Below are positions 36,842-45,451 of a stretch of DNA of 64,000 nucleotides, one piece after another (positions within the stretch are counted from its first letter, which is position 1; each line of letters opens with the position of its first letter). The translations under genes and the position numbers were made by a program. Source of the DNA: Paracoccus maritimus (lineage in GTDB: Bacteria; Pseudomonadota; Alphaproteobacteria; Rhodobacterales; Rhodobacteraceae); NCBI RefSeq assembly GCF_025195095.1, contig NZ_JANAVZ010000007.1:165016-229015 (forward strand), written 5' to 3'. The notes under the pieces were generated by a model. It did not search any database and was not told the DNA's origin. It worked only from the letters and a program-made list of their open reading frames with translations.

Positions 36842-37834
36842 TCAGTCCCTTCGCGTGTCGCTCCAGCATGGCTGCAGATCGCCGGGCGCCGGGGTGGCGG
36901 CGTAAACCGCGCGTGCCACGGCCCGCGCCAGCGCAGTTGCCGCCGCATGGCCAAGACCGAACGTGCCCGCACCAGGATCGGGCAGGGGCTTTTCTCCGGT
37001 CGAAACCGCAAAGACCAGATCGCCGTCGAAAGGCGTGTGGCTGGGTACCAGCGCGCGCGCCAGCCCGTCATGCGCGACGGTGGCAAGCCGGGTCAGTGCA
37101 GCCTTGTCCAGCGCCGCGTCGGTGGCGACGACGGCGATCGTGGTGGCCTCTGCTTGCCGCTTCATCGGTTGTGGCTCTTGCATGGCCGGGAATGTCGCGG
37201 GCATTCCAAGGCCGCCAAACTCGCCGTTCAATTCCCACGGCGCTGCCCAGAACCGGTTCGTGTCGCCGATCGTGGCGGAGCCAAGCGCGTTGACCACCAC
37301 CAGCGCCCCGACGGTCAGCCCGTTCTCCAGCACGGCAGAGGCAGAGCCCAGCCCCCCCTTCAGCAAGGCCGTGGTGGCCCCCGTGCCTGCGCCGGCGCTG
37401 CCGATGGCGAAATCCGCGCTTGCTGCCGCATGGGCGGCCAGGCCAAGGCCGGGGTAGGGGTTTGCGTCCCACCGCTTGTCGCCGCCGTTCAGCAGGTCGA
37501 AGACGATTGCGCCGGGCACGATCGGCACCCGGACGTCGCCGACCGCAAAGCCGCGCCCGCCGGCGGCCAATCCGGCCATCACGCCATCGCACGCCGCCAG
37601 CCCATAGGCCGAACCGCCCGACAGCACCAGCGCATCCACCTGACTGACCAGCTTGTCAGGCGCCAGCGCGTCGGTTTCACGGGTGCCGGGCGCGCCGCCC
37701 ATCACATGCACTCCGGCCGCGAAGGGCCGGTCCGACGTCAGCACCGTTGTGCCGGATTTCAGCGCCGCGTCATGGGCATTGCCCACCCGCAAGCCTTCCA
37801 CATCGGTAATCAGATTCCGTGTTCCGGGCCGCAT
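36842..37834 (-). CDS. P1-family peptidase (DmpA/L-aminopeptidase-like)
   Basis: A 330-residue member of the P1/S58 family, self-processing Ntn-like aminopeptidases and beta-aminopeptidases. Family blocks are ITDVEGLRVGNAHD, TDALAPDKLVSQVDALVLSG with GGSAYGLAACDGVM, and VVVNALGSATIGD, where the Gly-Ser bond is the probable autocleavage site giving a new N-terminal serine. ATG at 37834 is favoured by GGGGGGA just upstream; TTG at 37852 is the alternative. It faces away from the phosphatase/kinase pair across 60 bp. Confidence 0.9.
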   Translation of the reverse strand: MRPGTRNLITDVEGLRVGNAHDAALKSGTTVLTSDRPFAAGVHVMGGAPGTRETDALAPDKLVSQVDALVLSGGSAYGLAACDGVMAGLAAGGRGFAVGDVRVPIVPGAIVFDLLNGGDKRWDANPYPGLGLAAHAAASADFAIGSAGAGTGATTALLKGGLGSASAVLENGLTVGALVVVNALGSATIGDTNRFWAAPWELNGEFGGLGMPATFPAMQEPQPMKRQAEATTIAVVATDAALDKAALTRLATVAHDGLARALVPSHTPFDGDLVFAVSTGEKPLPDPGAGTFGLGHAAATALARAVARAVYAATPAPGDLQPCWSDTRRD

Positions 37835-37894
37835 TCCCGTTCCCCCCTGCAAGCGCCCTTCCGTCTCGGTGATCTCTGGCGTAGCCTGAGCCGT

Positions 37895-38389
37895 ATGAGC
37901 ATGGCAATCACCAATCCGCGGATCGCGGACCGGCCGTCAGTGCTGTTCGTCTGCATGGGCAATATCTGTCGATCACCTCTGGCCGAGGCGGCTTTGCGGG
38001 CGCTGGCATCTTCGCGGGGCGTTGACCTGTCCGTCGATTCGGCCGGTACCGGGCCTTGGCACGTTGGCGAACCGCCCGATCCCCGGTCCCGGGCCGAGGC
38101 CGCACGTCACGGCGTGGATATCTCGGATCAGCGGGCACGGCAGATCAACATTGCAGATTTCGACCGCTTCGATCTGATCGTGGCGATGGACCGGGACAAT
38201 CTTGCACATCTGCGCCGGATGCGGCCCCCGGGATCGGGCGCCGAACTGGCTCTGCTTCTGGACCATGTGCCGGGGCGCGAAGGGCAACAGGTCGGCGATC
38301 CCTACTATGGCGGCCCGGAAGGGTTTCGGACGGCTTGGGCGGATGCAACCGAGGCGGCTGGTGGCATTCTGGAACGCTTGCGCGCATGA
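37895..38389 (+). CDS. low-molecular-weight protein tyrosine phosphatase
   Basis: A 164-residue LMW-PTP-family phosphatase. The P-loop VLFVCMGNICRSPLAEAAL holds the nucleophilic cysteine and arginine, and the general-acid aspartate is in VGDPYYGGPEGF near the C-terminus. AGTGPWHVGEPPDPRS is also typical. Start codons at 37895 and 37901 are both possible. It overlaps the fructosamine-kinase gene by four bases (ATGA), which suggests protein-ribulosamine-5-phosphate as a plausible substrate rather than phosphotyrosine. Confidence 0.93.
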   Translation: MSMAITNPRIADRPSVLFVCMGNICRSPLAEAALRALASSRGVDLSVDSAGTGPWHVGEPPDPRSRAEAARHGVDISDQRARQINIADFDRFDLIVAMDRDNLAHLRRMRPPGSGAELALLLDHVPGREGQQVGDPYYGGPEGFRTAWADATEAAGGILERLRA

Positions 38390-39180
38390 ACGCGGAAACC
38401 GCGGCAGCGCTGATCGGAAAGGAACTGTCTTCAGCGCAGAACCTGCATGGCGGCGACCTGTCCGTGGTTCAGCGGCTGCATTTTGTCGATGGCACAACCG
38501 TCGTGCTGAAGATCGCGGCGACGGCAGCGGCCGAAGCCCGGATGTTGAGCGCCATCGCTGCCAGCGGCGCTTCATCGCCGGGGGTTCTGGCGGTGTCGGG
38601 CGATATGCTTCTGATGCAGGATCTGGGGCGCGATCAGGGGCCGTCGGTCGCGTGGGCCGATCTGGGCCGGCAATTGCGGCGGCTGCATGCGACACGGGGC
38701 GCGGCTTATGGCTGGAACTGCGACCATGCATTTGGGCCGGTGCCTGTGCAGAACGCGCCAGTCGAAAGCTGGCCGGATTTCTGGGCGCGCCGTCGCCTGC
38801 TGCCGTTCCTGCCGCATCTGCCCCGCGACGTTGCCCGCAGGATCGAGGCGCTGGCCGCGCGCTTGCACAATCTGCTGCCCGTGCGTCCCTTGCCCGCACT
38901 GCTGCACGGCGATCTTTGGACCGGCAACATCATGGCGCGCGATGGCCATGTGACCGGGTTGATCGATCCGGCCTGCTATCACGGTCATGCCGAGGTGGAT
39001 CTGGCGATGCTGTGCCTGTTCGGCACCCCGGACGGGTCGTTCTGGGATGCCTACCGGCCCGATCCCGGCCTTGCGGATCGTCGCCCGATCTATCAGCTAT
39101 TTCCGGCGCTGGTGCATCTGCGTCTGTTCGGACCCGGATATCTTGGGTTGGTCGAACGCTGCGTGGCGCCCTTCGCGTGA
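38386..39180 (+). CDS. fructosamine kinase family protein (fructosamine/ribulosamine 3-kinase)
   Basis: A 264-residue aminoglycoside-phosphotransferase-fold kinase of the fructosamine-3-kinase family. Visible motifs are the ATP lysine in TTVVLKIA, the catalytic loop LPALLHGDLWTGNIM, and LIDPACYHGHAEVDLAML for metal binding. Members phosphorylate protein-bound ketoamines so that they fall off, repairing glycated proteins. Bacterial members often prefer ribulosamines. It is coupled to the LMW phosphatase before it. Slightly shorter than the usual 285-310 residues at the C-terminus. Confidence 0.92.
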   Translation: MNAETAAALIGKELSSAQNLHGGDLSVVQRLHFVDGTTVVLKIAATAAAEARMLSAIAASGASSPGVLAVSGDMLLMQDLGRDQGPSVAWADLGRQLRRLHATRGAAYGWNCDHAFGPVPVQNAPVESWPDFWARRRLLPFLPHLPRDVARRIEALAARLHNLLPVRPLPALLHGDLWTGNIMARDGHVTGLIDPACYHGHAEVDLAMLCLFGTPDGSFWDAYRPDPGLADRRPIYQLFPALVHLRLFGPGYLGLVERCVAPFA

Positions 39181-39219
39181 CCTTTACAGCGGCAGTTCAC
39201 GCGCCTATCTAACGCCGTC

Positions 39220-39693
39220 ATGGCCAACGAACCGGAAAACAAGAACTACAAGATCATCGCCGAGAACCGGCGGGCGCGCTTCGATTACTTCATCGAAAGC
39301 GATCTCGAGGTTGGCATCGTGCTGACCGGATCCGAGGTCAAGTCCTTGCGCACAGGACAGTCCAACATCGCCGAAAGCTATGCCAGCATCGAGGGTGGTG
39401 AGTTGTGGCTGATCAACGGCTATATCGCCACGCTGTTGAATGCGGGGGTGTTCGGCCATGACGAACGGCGCAAGCGCAAACTGCTGGTCAGCAGGCGCGA
39501 ATTGTCGCGGCTGTGGCAGGCGGTAGGGCGCGAAGGCATGACGCTCGTGCCGCTGGTGATGTATTTCAACCACAAGGGGTTGGTGAAGCTGAAAATCGGC
39601 GTCGCCAAGGGCAAGAAGGTTGCCGACAAGCGCGAAACCAGTGCCAAGCGCGACTGGAACCGTCAGAAACAGCGCCTGTTAAAGCAGGGATAG
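39220..39693 (+). CDS. smpB: SsrA-binding protein
   Basis: SmpB binds tmRNA and brings it to stalled ribosomes for trans-translation. The 157-residue protein has [51 protein letters not shown], and the lysine/arginine-rich tail [19 protein letters not shown] that inserts in the mRNA channel. Length is normal. The tmRNA gene itself was not found in the window. Confidence 0.96.
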   Translation: MANEPENKNYKIIAENRRARFDYFIESDLEVGIVLTGSEVKSLRTGQSNIAESYASIEGGELWLINGYIATLLNAGVFGHDERRKRKLLVSRRELSRLWQAVGREGMTLVPLVMYFNHKGLVKLKIGVAKGKKVADKRETSAKRDWNRQKQRLLKQG

Positions 39694-39775
39694 GCCAAGC
39701 GGCGTTGCAGCCGCGCCGTTCCCCCTGTAAATCGGGCGACGTGCCGACAGGGCGGGCCGACAAAGGGGGACGACG

Positions 39776-40630
39776 ATGCAGGACGATCCGAAGACGCTGG
39801 TCTCGACCGAATGGCTTGCCGCGCATCTGAATGATCCTGATCTTCGCTTGATCGACGCAAGCTGGCACATGCCCGCCACCGGACGCGATGCCCGCGCCGA
39901 ATACGAGGCCGCCCATATCCCCGGCGCACGGTTTTTCGACATCGACGCGGTCTCTGACAGCCGCAGCGCGCTGCCGCATATGGCGCCCCCGACCGAGTTG
40001 TTCATCAGCCGGATGCGCGCGCAGGGTATCGGCGACGGTCATCAGGTAGTGATCTATGACAACTCGGATGTCCGCAGTGCCGCGCGCGTCTGGTGGACCT
40101 TCCGCCTGATGGGCAAGACCGATGTCGCTGTGCTGGATGGCGGCTTTGCCAAGTGGCAGTCCGAAGGGCGCGAGATCGAGGACATGCCGCCGGTGCTGCG
40201 CGACCGCCACATCACGGTGCAACGACAGGCCGGTCTGGTCCGCGACGTGACGCAGGTTGCCGCCGCATCAAAGCTGGGCGATCACGAAATCATCGATGCC
40301 CGCAGCCCGGAACGGTTCCGCGGCGAAATGGAAGAACCGCGCCCCGGCCTTCGATCGGGGCATATCCCCGGTTCGAAGAACCTGCCCTTTGGCCGGCTTC
40401 TGAATGGCGACGGGACCATGAAGGATCCCGATGCGCTGCGTGCCGAATTCGAAGCCGCCGGCGTCGATCTGTCCAAACCGGCCATCACAAGCTGCGGCAG
40501 CGGCGTGACCGCCGCAATTCTCAGCCTTGCGCTGGAACGGATCGGACACCGCCACCATTCGCTTTACGATGGAAGCTGGACCGAATGGGGCAGCTTCGAC
40601 GACCTGAATATCGCAACCGGAGACGCCTGA
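39776..40630 (+). CDS. sseA: 3-mercaptopyruvate sulfurtransferase
   Basis: A 284-residue tandem rhodanese. The N-terminal domain (LVSTEWLAAHLNDPDLRLID) is catalytically inactive as usual; the C-terminal domain has the active loop CGSGVT in SCGSGVTAAILSLALE, which is the mercaptopyruvate type rather than the thiosulfate CRKGVT type. It transfers sulfur from 3-mercaptopyruvate to thiols or cyanide in the cytoplasm. One base separates it from the aminotransferase gene, which could supply mercaptopyruvate from cysteine. Confidence 0.93.
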   Translation: MQDDPKTLVSTEWLAAHLNDPDLRLIDASWHMPATGRDARAEYEAAHIPGARFFDIDAVSDSRSALPHMAPPTELFISRMRAQGIGDGHQVVIYDNSDVRSAARVWWTFRLMGKTDVAVLDGGFAKWQSEGREIEDMPPVLRDRHITVQRQAGLVRDVTQVAAASKLGDHEIIDARSPERFRGEMEEPRPGLRSGHIPGSKNLPFGRLLNGDGTMKDPDALRAEFEAAGVDLSKPAITSCGSGVTAAILSLALERIGHRHHSLYDGSWTEWGSFDDLNIATGDA

Positions 40631-40631
40631 G

Positions 40632-41813
40632 ATGCTGTCGAACCTGAAACCGCAAGCCCCCGACAAGATCCTGATGCTGATGGAGGAGTTCAGGGCCGAT
40701 ACCCGTCAGGGCAAGGTCGACCTGGGTGTCGGCGTCTACAAGGATCCGCAAGGCGTCACGCCGGTGATGCGCGCGGTCAAGGCCGCCGAGCAGCGGATCT
40801 GGGAAGCCCAGACCACCAAGGCCTATACCGGCCTTGCCGGGACGCCGGAATATCGCAACGCCATGGCGCGCATGGTCCTTAAGGACGTTCCGGCGGACCG
40901 GCTGGCTTCGGTCGCGACCGTTGGGGGCACCGGGGCGATCCGGCAGGCTCTGGAACTGGCGCGGATGGCCAATCCGGACCTGACCGTGCATGTTTCGGAC
41001 CCGACCTGGCCGAACCACCTGTCCATCATGAAATTCATGGGGCTGCCCTTCGTTCAGTATCGCTATTTCGACAATGACACGCGCGGCGTCGATTTCGACG
41101 GGATGAAGGCCGATATCGCGAAGGCCACCAAGGGTGACATCGTGCTTCTGCACGGCTGCTGCCACAACCCGACCGGCGCCAATCTGACGACGGATCAGTG
41201 GCGCGAGGTCATCGCCATGCTGGAGAAATCCGGTGCGGTGCCGCTGATCGACCTGGCCTATCAGGGCTTTGGCGACGGGCTGGACGCGGATGCCGAGGCG
41301 ACTCGGCTGGTCGCGGCCTCGCTGCCCGAGGTGCTGATCGCGGCCTCCTGCTCGAAGAACTTCGGCATCTACCGCGAGCGCACCGGCATCCTGATGACCC
41401 TGGCCGAGAATACCGGCGCGCGCGACATGGCGCAGGGGTCGATGACCTTCCTGAACCGTCAGACCTATTCCTTCCCGCCCGATCATGGCGCACGGATCGT
41501 GTCCACGATCCTTGACGACGACGCGCTGCGCGCCGATTGGCAATCAGAACTGGAGGACGTGCGTAACACCATGCTGGGGCTGCGCGATCAGTTGGCATCC
41601 GAGTTGCGCGACCTGTCGGGCAGCGACCGCTTCGACTTCGTCGCCCGCCATCGTGGCATGTTCTCGCGCCTTGGTGCCACGCCCGAGCAGGTTCAGAAGG
41701 TCAAGGACGATTCGGCGATCTACATGGTCGGTGATTCGCGCCTGAACATTGCCGGACTGAATCGCGACAGCGTTCCAGTGCTGGCCCGCGCGATCATCGA
41801 TGCAGGGATCTGA
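40632..41813 (+). CDS. aromatic amino acid/aspartate aminotransferase, class I
   Basis: A 393-residue class Ia aminotransferase of the AspC/TyrB group. VDLGVGVYKDPQGVTPVM, LLHGCCHNPTGANLT and the PLP-lysine region SCSKNFGIYRERTG are typical. Sequence alone does not separate aspartate from aromatic preference. Placed directly after sseA it may convert cysteine to 3-mercaptopyruvate, a known side activity of aspartate aminotransferases. A hairpin follows. Confidence 0.92.
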   Translation: MLSNLKPQAPDKILMLMEEFRADTRQGKVDLGVGVYKDPQGVTPVMRAVKAAEQRIWEAQTTKAYTGLAGTPEYRNAMARMVLKDVPADRLASVATVGGTGAIRQALELARMANPDLTVHVSDPTWPNHLSIMKFMGLPFVQYRYFDNDTRGVDFDGMKADIAKATKGDIVLLHGCCHNPTGANLTTDQWREVIAMLEKSGAVPLIDLAYQGFGDGLDADAEATRLVAASLPEVLIAASCSKNFGIYRERTGILMTLAENTGARDMAQGSMTFLNRQTYSFPPDHGARIVSTILDDDALRADWQSELEDVRNTMLGLRDQLASELRDLSGSDRFDFVARHRGMFSRLGATPEQVQKVKDDSAIYMVGDSRLNIAGLNRDSVPVLARAIIDAGI

Positions 41814-41830
41814 AACCAATCCCGGACAAG

Positions 41831-41857
41831 GCAGGAGGCCTGAACAGGGCCTCCTGC
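41831..41857 (+). terminator. stem-loop after the aminotransferase gene
   Basis: Perfect 10-bp stem gcaggaggcc (41831-41840) and ggcctcctgc (41848-41857) with a 7-nt loop, seventeen bases past the stop codon and between convergent genes. T-run weak. Confidence 0.6.
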
Positions 41858-41933
41858 TTGCAGGAATTAACGCAGAGGTGAAGCAGCCGTAGAAAAATAC
41901 GGCGGAGCGCGCTTTTCGCCGCGGTATGCTCGG

Positions 41934-42263
41934 TCAGCGGCGGACCAGCTTTTTCTCGATATAGTCTCGCAATTCCTCGACCTCGGTGCGGCTTTCACGC
42001 AGCCCATCCATTGCGGCCTGCAGCTCGACCTCGGTGCCGGCCAGGCGGCTTGCCAAGTCCGCCTCGCGCTCCTCCAACTGCGCAACCGCCGCGTCGCGGG
42101 CTTCCTCCGCTTCGTGCAGTTGTTGTGCCATGCGGTCCAGTTCGGTCATGCCCGCACGCGTCGGGCGGGTCAGCCGATGCACGATCCAGCTTGCGATCCA
42201 TCCCAGCACAAAGGCCGCGAACAGGATTATGGCGGTAACGGTGATGAATTCGGTGCGGTTCAT
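41934..42263 (-). CDS. small inner-membrane protein with coiled coil
   Basis: A 109-residue protein I cannot name. It has one N-terminal membrane segment (ITVTAIILFAAFVLGWIASW), then a long charged helix rich in Glu, Ala and Arg (about residues 40-105) that reads as a coiled coil. It overlaps the OmpA-domain gene by four bases (ATGA), so the two are made together. A structural or scaffolding role in the envelope is a guess. Confidence 0.7.
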   Translation of the reverse strand: MNRTEFITVTAIILFAAFVLGWIASWIVHRLTRPTRAGMTELDRMAQQLHEAEEARDAAVAQLEEREADLASRLAGTEVELQAAMDGLRESRTEVEELRDYIEKKLVRR

Positions 42264-44434
42264 TCTGAAACGATCGTGCTTTCGTCTGCCTCGGGCGTGC
42301 CGCCTTCTGTTTCAGGACGACGTTCGGGGCGGGGCGTATCCTCGGTCGGGGTCTGTACCGGCAGCCTAATGCTTTCCTCGCGCGCGTCCAGCGTCTGGAA
42401 CTCTTCGCTGACGCCGACGGTGGCGGGGGCCATGCCGGGGCCAACGCTGATCTGCGGCAGTTGTGGTCCCTGCATCGGCGCGTCCGGCGCCGTGGGGCCC
42501 TGTGGTGCCTGAACCGGTTGCGGGGCCTTCGCAGCTTTGGCGTTCTCGCCCTCCGGGACCGGTTCGCGTGTGACGCCCGTCAACGTGACCGGCTCTGGCA
42601 GCGGGGCGCTATGCACGGGGCGATCCGACAACAGGCTGAATTCGATCCGGCGGTTTTCCTCGCGACCCTCTTCGCTGTCGTTGCTGGCGATCGGCCGGCT
42701 TTCACCATAGCCGCGGGCGGACATGTTGCTGGTGTCGATCCCGGCCTCCTTCATGGCGGCGACCAGCGCCTGAGCGCGAGAGCGCGAAAGATCGGCGTTG
42801 AACCCTTCCGAACCCTGTGAATCGGTGTGACCACCGGCCTCCAGTTGGAAGTCGGCGCAGTCGGTCATAACCTCGGCCATCCGCCCCAGCGTGGCCGCGG
42901 GATCACCCGCGATCGCGGATTTATTGGGTTCGAAGCCGATCTCGGATTCCGACATGATGATGTTGAGGCGGCGCACGCATTCGTCGCCGTCGGGCAGCGC
43001 AAGCGCGGGATCCAGGCGTCTGTCATAGCGAACCGAAAGATCGTAGCGCGCACCCGGACCAAGGCGCTCCGACAGCGTCGCTGCAACACGCTCGGCCGCG
43101 TTGGGGTCGCCGGACGTGCCGACCAGCCGGATGCGTTCCGGGGTCACATCGACCGTGCCGCTTTCAAGAATATCCATGGATTCCAGCGCGGCGATCACCT
43201 GCACGGTCCAGCCGCCGGGCACGTCTTCGTCACTGCGCAGGCTGCTTTGGACCGTGGCAAAGCGCGACCGCGCGAAACTGTCCACTGCCTCGCGCATGCG
43301 GGTATCCGTGATCCTGCCGCGCATCGACAGGCTGCGCTGACCCGACAGTGCCGCCACGAATTCGGCTGGCCCCTGGTCGCCGTTGTCCGGGTTTTCGCGA
43401 CGCGCCTGGATGGAAAAGACACGCGGAACGGCCTGTTCCAGCCGTCCCACAGCCTGATCGAACAGCGCCTGATCGACCGAGGCAGGCGCGATCAACGCGA
43501 TATCAGCGTCCGAAATCGTGACCGCCCCTTCGCCGATCGCCGCGACCGCCTCGATGGCCGGAACAGCGGCATCGGCCCAGTCGGGTGTCGGCGCACCCAG
43601 ACCCAGCGTGCAGCCGGGCTTGCCGCTGACACCTGCCTTTACCGCCGCATCCAGAATCCGTGCGCGACCGTCCTCGTTATCGGCAGAGCACGCATCGAAG
43701 CGGGGACCATCCTCGTCGATCAGGAACCGCAGCGTGAACGGCGCGATGACCGGACGCGGTGCCGATACCCGCGTCGTAAGGCGCACATTCTCGGGCACGG
43801 CGCGCTTCAGTTCCGTCTCCAGCCGCCCCTTTTCCGCGCGACTGTCGGTGATCGCCGTCACCGTCACCTGTCCCGGACTGACCGAGATCTTTGCGCTGGC
43901 GGCCATCTGCGCGGCGCGAAGCCCGAAGGCGATCGCTTGATCCCAGTCCTTGGGCACCGGGTAATCGGCGCTTTCCAGAAGATCGGTGATCTGCGGGGCT
44001 GCGGTCTCGTCCTTCAATCCACGGACAAGGCTGGCCCTGTCCGTCTTCGATGGCACCAGCCCGATCAGCGAAATGCCGTCGTCGTCGCGCAGCAATTCAA
44101 CCTTGAAATCGGGGGGGGTCAGAGTCTCGGTTGAAGCCACGGTCATGTCGTCGATGACCCTGGACGGATCAACGGCCGTCTCTGCGCGCGTCTTCGCACG
44201 AAATCGCTCGACCTCGCTGGGGGCGGTCCCTGAAAGATGCACCCGAAGCCCGTCGGTGGTGACGCGCACCCAGTCCTGGCCGCTGGTGCTGAAGGCCAGT
44301 TGCACATCCTGACGCGCCCGGTTCTCGATGAACTGTGCGGCGGATTGTGCGCCCCACCAGCACAGACCGCCCGCGGCGCCCAAAACGATGACCGATGCGA
44401 ATGCGGTGGAAATGCGGCGGCGGGACTGTGCCAT
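42260..44434 (-). CDS. OmpA-family protein with BON-like domains
   Basis: A 724-residue envelope protein. ATG at 44434 (MAQSRRRISTAFA) starts before a single membrane segment (ASVIVLGAAGGLCWWGAQSA). Several BON-like repeats follow (WVRVTTDGLRVHLSGTAPSE; ISLIGLVPSK). The OmpA C-terminal peptidoglycan-binding domain is at about residues 500-620 (EAGGHTDSQGSEGFNADLSR, RGYGESRPIASN). The tail is proline-rich and low complexity. It is likely anchored in the inner membrane and reaches the peptidoglycan. Coupled to a small coiled-coil protein downstream. Confidence 0.88.
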   Translation of the reverse strand: MAQSRRRISTAFASVIVLGAAGGLCWWGAQSAAQFIENRARQDVQLAFSTSGQDWVRVTTDGLRVHLSGTAPSEVERFRAKTRAETAVDPSRVIDDMTVASTETLTPPDFKVELLRDDDGISLIGLVPSKTDRASLVRGLKDETAAPQITDLLESADYPVPKDWDQAIAFGLRAAQMAASAKISVSPGQVTVTAITDSRAEKGRLETELKRAVPENVRLTTRVSAPRPVIAPFTLRFLIDEDGPRFDACSADNEDGRARILDAAVKAGVSGKPGCTLGLGAPTPDWADAAVPAIEAVAAIGEGAVTISDADIALIAPASVDQALFDQAVGRLEQAVPRVFSIQARRENPDNGDQGPAEFVAALSGQRSLSMRGRITDTRMREAVDSFARSRFATVQSSLRSDEDVPGGWTVQVIAALESMDILESGTVDVTPERIRLVGTSGDPNAAERVAATLSERLGPGARYDLSVRYDRRLDPALALPDGDECVRRLNIIMSESEIGFEPNKSAIAGDPAATLGRMAEVMTDCADFQLEAGGHTDSQGSEGFNADLSRSRAQALVAAMKEAGIDTSNMSARGYGESRPIASNDSEEGREENRRIEFSLLSDRPVHSAPLPEPVTLTGVTREPVPEGENAKAAKAPQPVQAPQGPTAPDAPMQGPQLPQISVGPGMAPATVGVSEEFQTLDAREESIRLPVQTPTEDTPRPERRPETEGGTPEADESTIVSE

Positions 44435-44497
44435 GCGTGCGGGATCCTCGTCTGTGGCAAGTCGCGCCGGTCTAGCCGTGCGGTGCGGGCCGCGCAA

Positions 44498-45436
44498 TCA
44501 TGCCAGCCCCGCGATGGCAAGAAACAGCGCAAGGATCAGCCCGGCATCCCGGTTCGACCGAAACAGGCGAAGGCAGCTATCATTCTGATCCGGTTGGAAT
44601 AAACGCAATTGCCAGATCAGGTGAGCGGCGAAACCGGCCAGCCCTGCCCCCCCTATCAACAGATTGCGACCGGTCAGTGAGATCGCGATGGCCAGCAGTG
44701 CGACCGCCAGCGCCGCGAACCCGGCAAGGATGCGCGGGCTGTTGTCGCCGAACAGAAGCGCTGTGGATTTCACACCGATAAGTGCGTCGTCTTCGGCGTC
44801 CTGATGGGCATAGATCGTGTCGTAAAAGATCGTCCAGGCGATCCCCGCAAGCCATGCAACGACCGGCGCCAGATCCACCCGGCCCATATGCGCGGCATAG
44901 GCCAGCATGACGCCCCAGTTGAAGGCGAAGCCCAGAAAGATCTGCGGCCACCAGGTGAAGCGTTTGGCGAACGGGTAGATCGCGACCAACGCCAACGATG
45001 CCACCCCCATCCAGGTCGCGGCCTGTCCCAGCGTCAGCAGGATCACCAATCCCGTCATCCCCTGCGCGACCAGCCACAGATATGCGGCCCGCAGGCCGAT
45101 CCGGCCCGATGGCAGGGGCCGCGATCTGGTCCGCGCAACCTGGGCGTCGATGTCGCGATCGGTGATGTCGTTCCAGGTGCAGCCCGCGCCGCGCATCACA
45201 AGGGCGCCAATGGCGCAGGCGACCGCGATCCACAGATCGAAGGGGCGGGGTCCATCCGCCATCATCGCAAGCCCTATCCCCCACCAGCATGGCAGAAGCA
45301 GCAACCAGGTACCGATCGGACGGTCGGCGCGGGACATGTGCAGAAAAGGCCGCCAGCCATGCGGCGCATATCGGTCCACCCAATTGCCCCTGGGTGCGTC
45401 AATCACGGTATCTGGCCTTTCGGTCCGGCTTTGCAT
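44498..45436 (-). CDS. ubiA: 4-hydroxybenzoate polyprenyltransferase
   Basis: UbiA prenylates 4-hydroxybenzoate in ubiquinone synthesis at the inner membrane. The 312-residue protein has the two aspartate motifs, NDITDRDIDAQVARTRSRPL and DTIYAHQDAEDDALIGVKST, and about eight membrane segments. ATG at 45436 is used; the frame runs further upstream but overlaps the divergent rsmE gene. Only 15 bp lie between the two start codons, so its promoter must sit within rsmE. Confidence 0.95.
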   Translation of the reverse strand: MQSRTERPDTVIDAPRGNWVDRYAPHGWRPFLHMSRADRPIGTWLLLLPCWWGIGLAMMADGPRPFDLWIAVACAIGALVMRGAGCTWNDITDRDIDAQVARTRSRPLPSGRIGLRAAYLWLVAQGMTGLVILLTLGQAATWMGVASLALVAIYPFAKRFTWWPQIFLGFAFNWGVMLAYAAHMGRVDLAPVVAWLAGIAWTIFYDTIYAHQDAEDDALIGVKSTALLFGDNSPRILAGFAALAVALLAIAISLTGRNLLIGGAGLAGFAAHLIWQLRLFQPDQNDSCLRLFRSNRDAGLILALFLAIAGLA

Positions 45437-45451
45437 AGCGTCGTGCCCATC

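Noticed and set aside
42827..44134. 435-codon open frame on the plus strand
   Set aside because: Antisense to the OmpA-domain gene, without recognisable domain.
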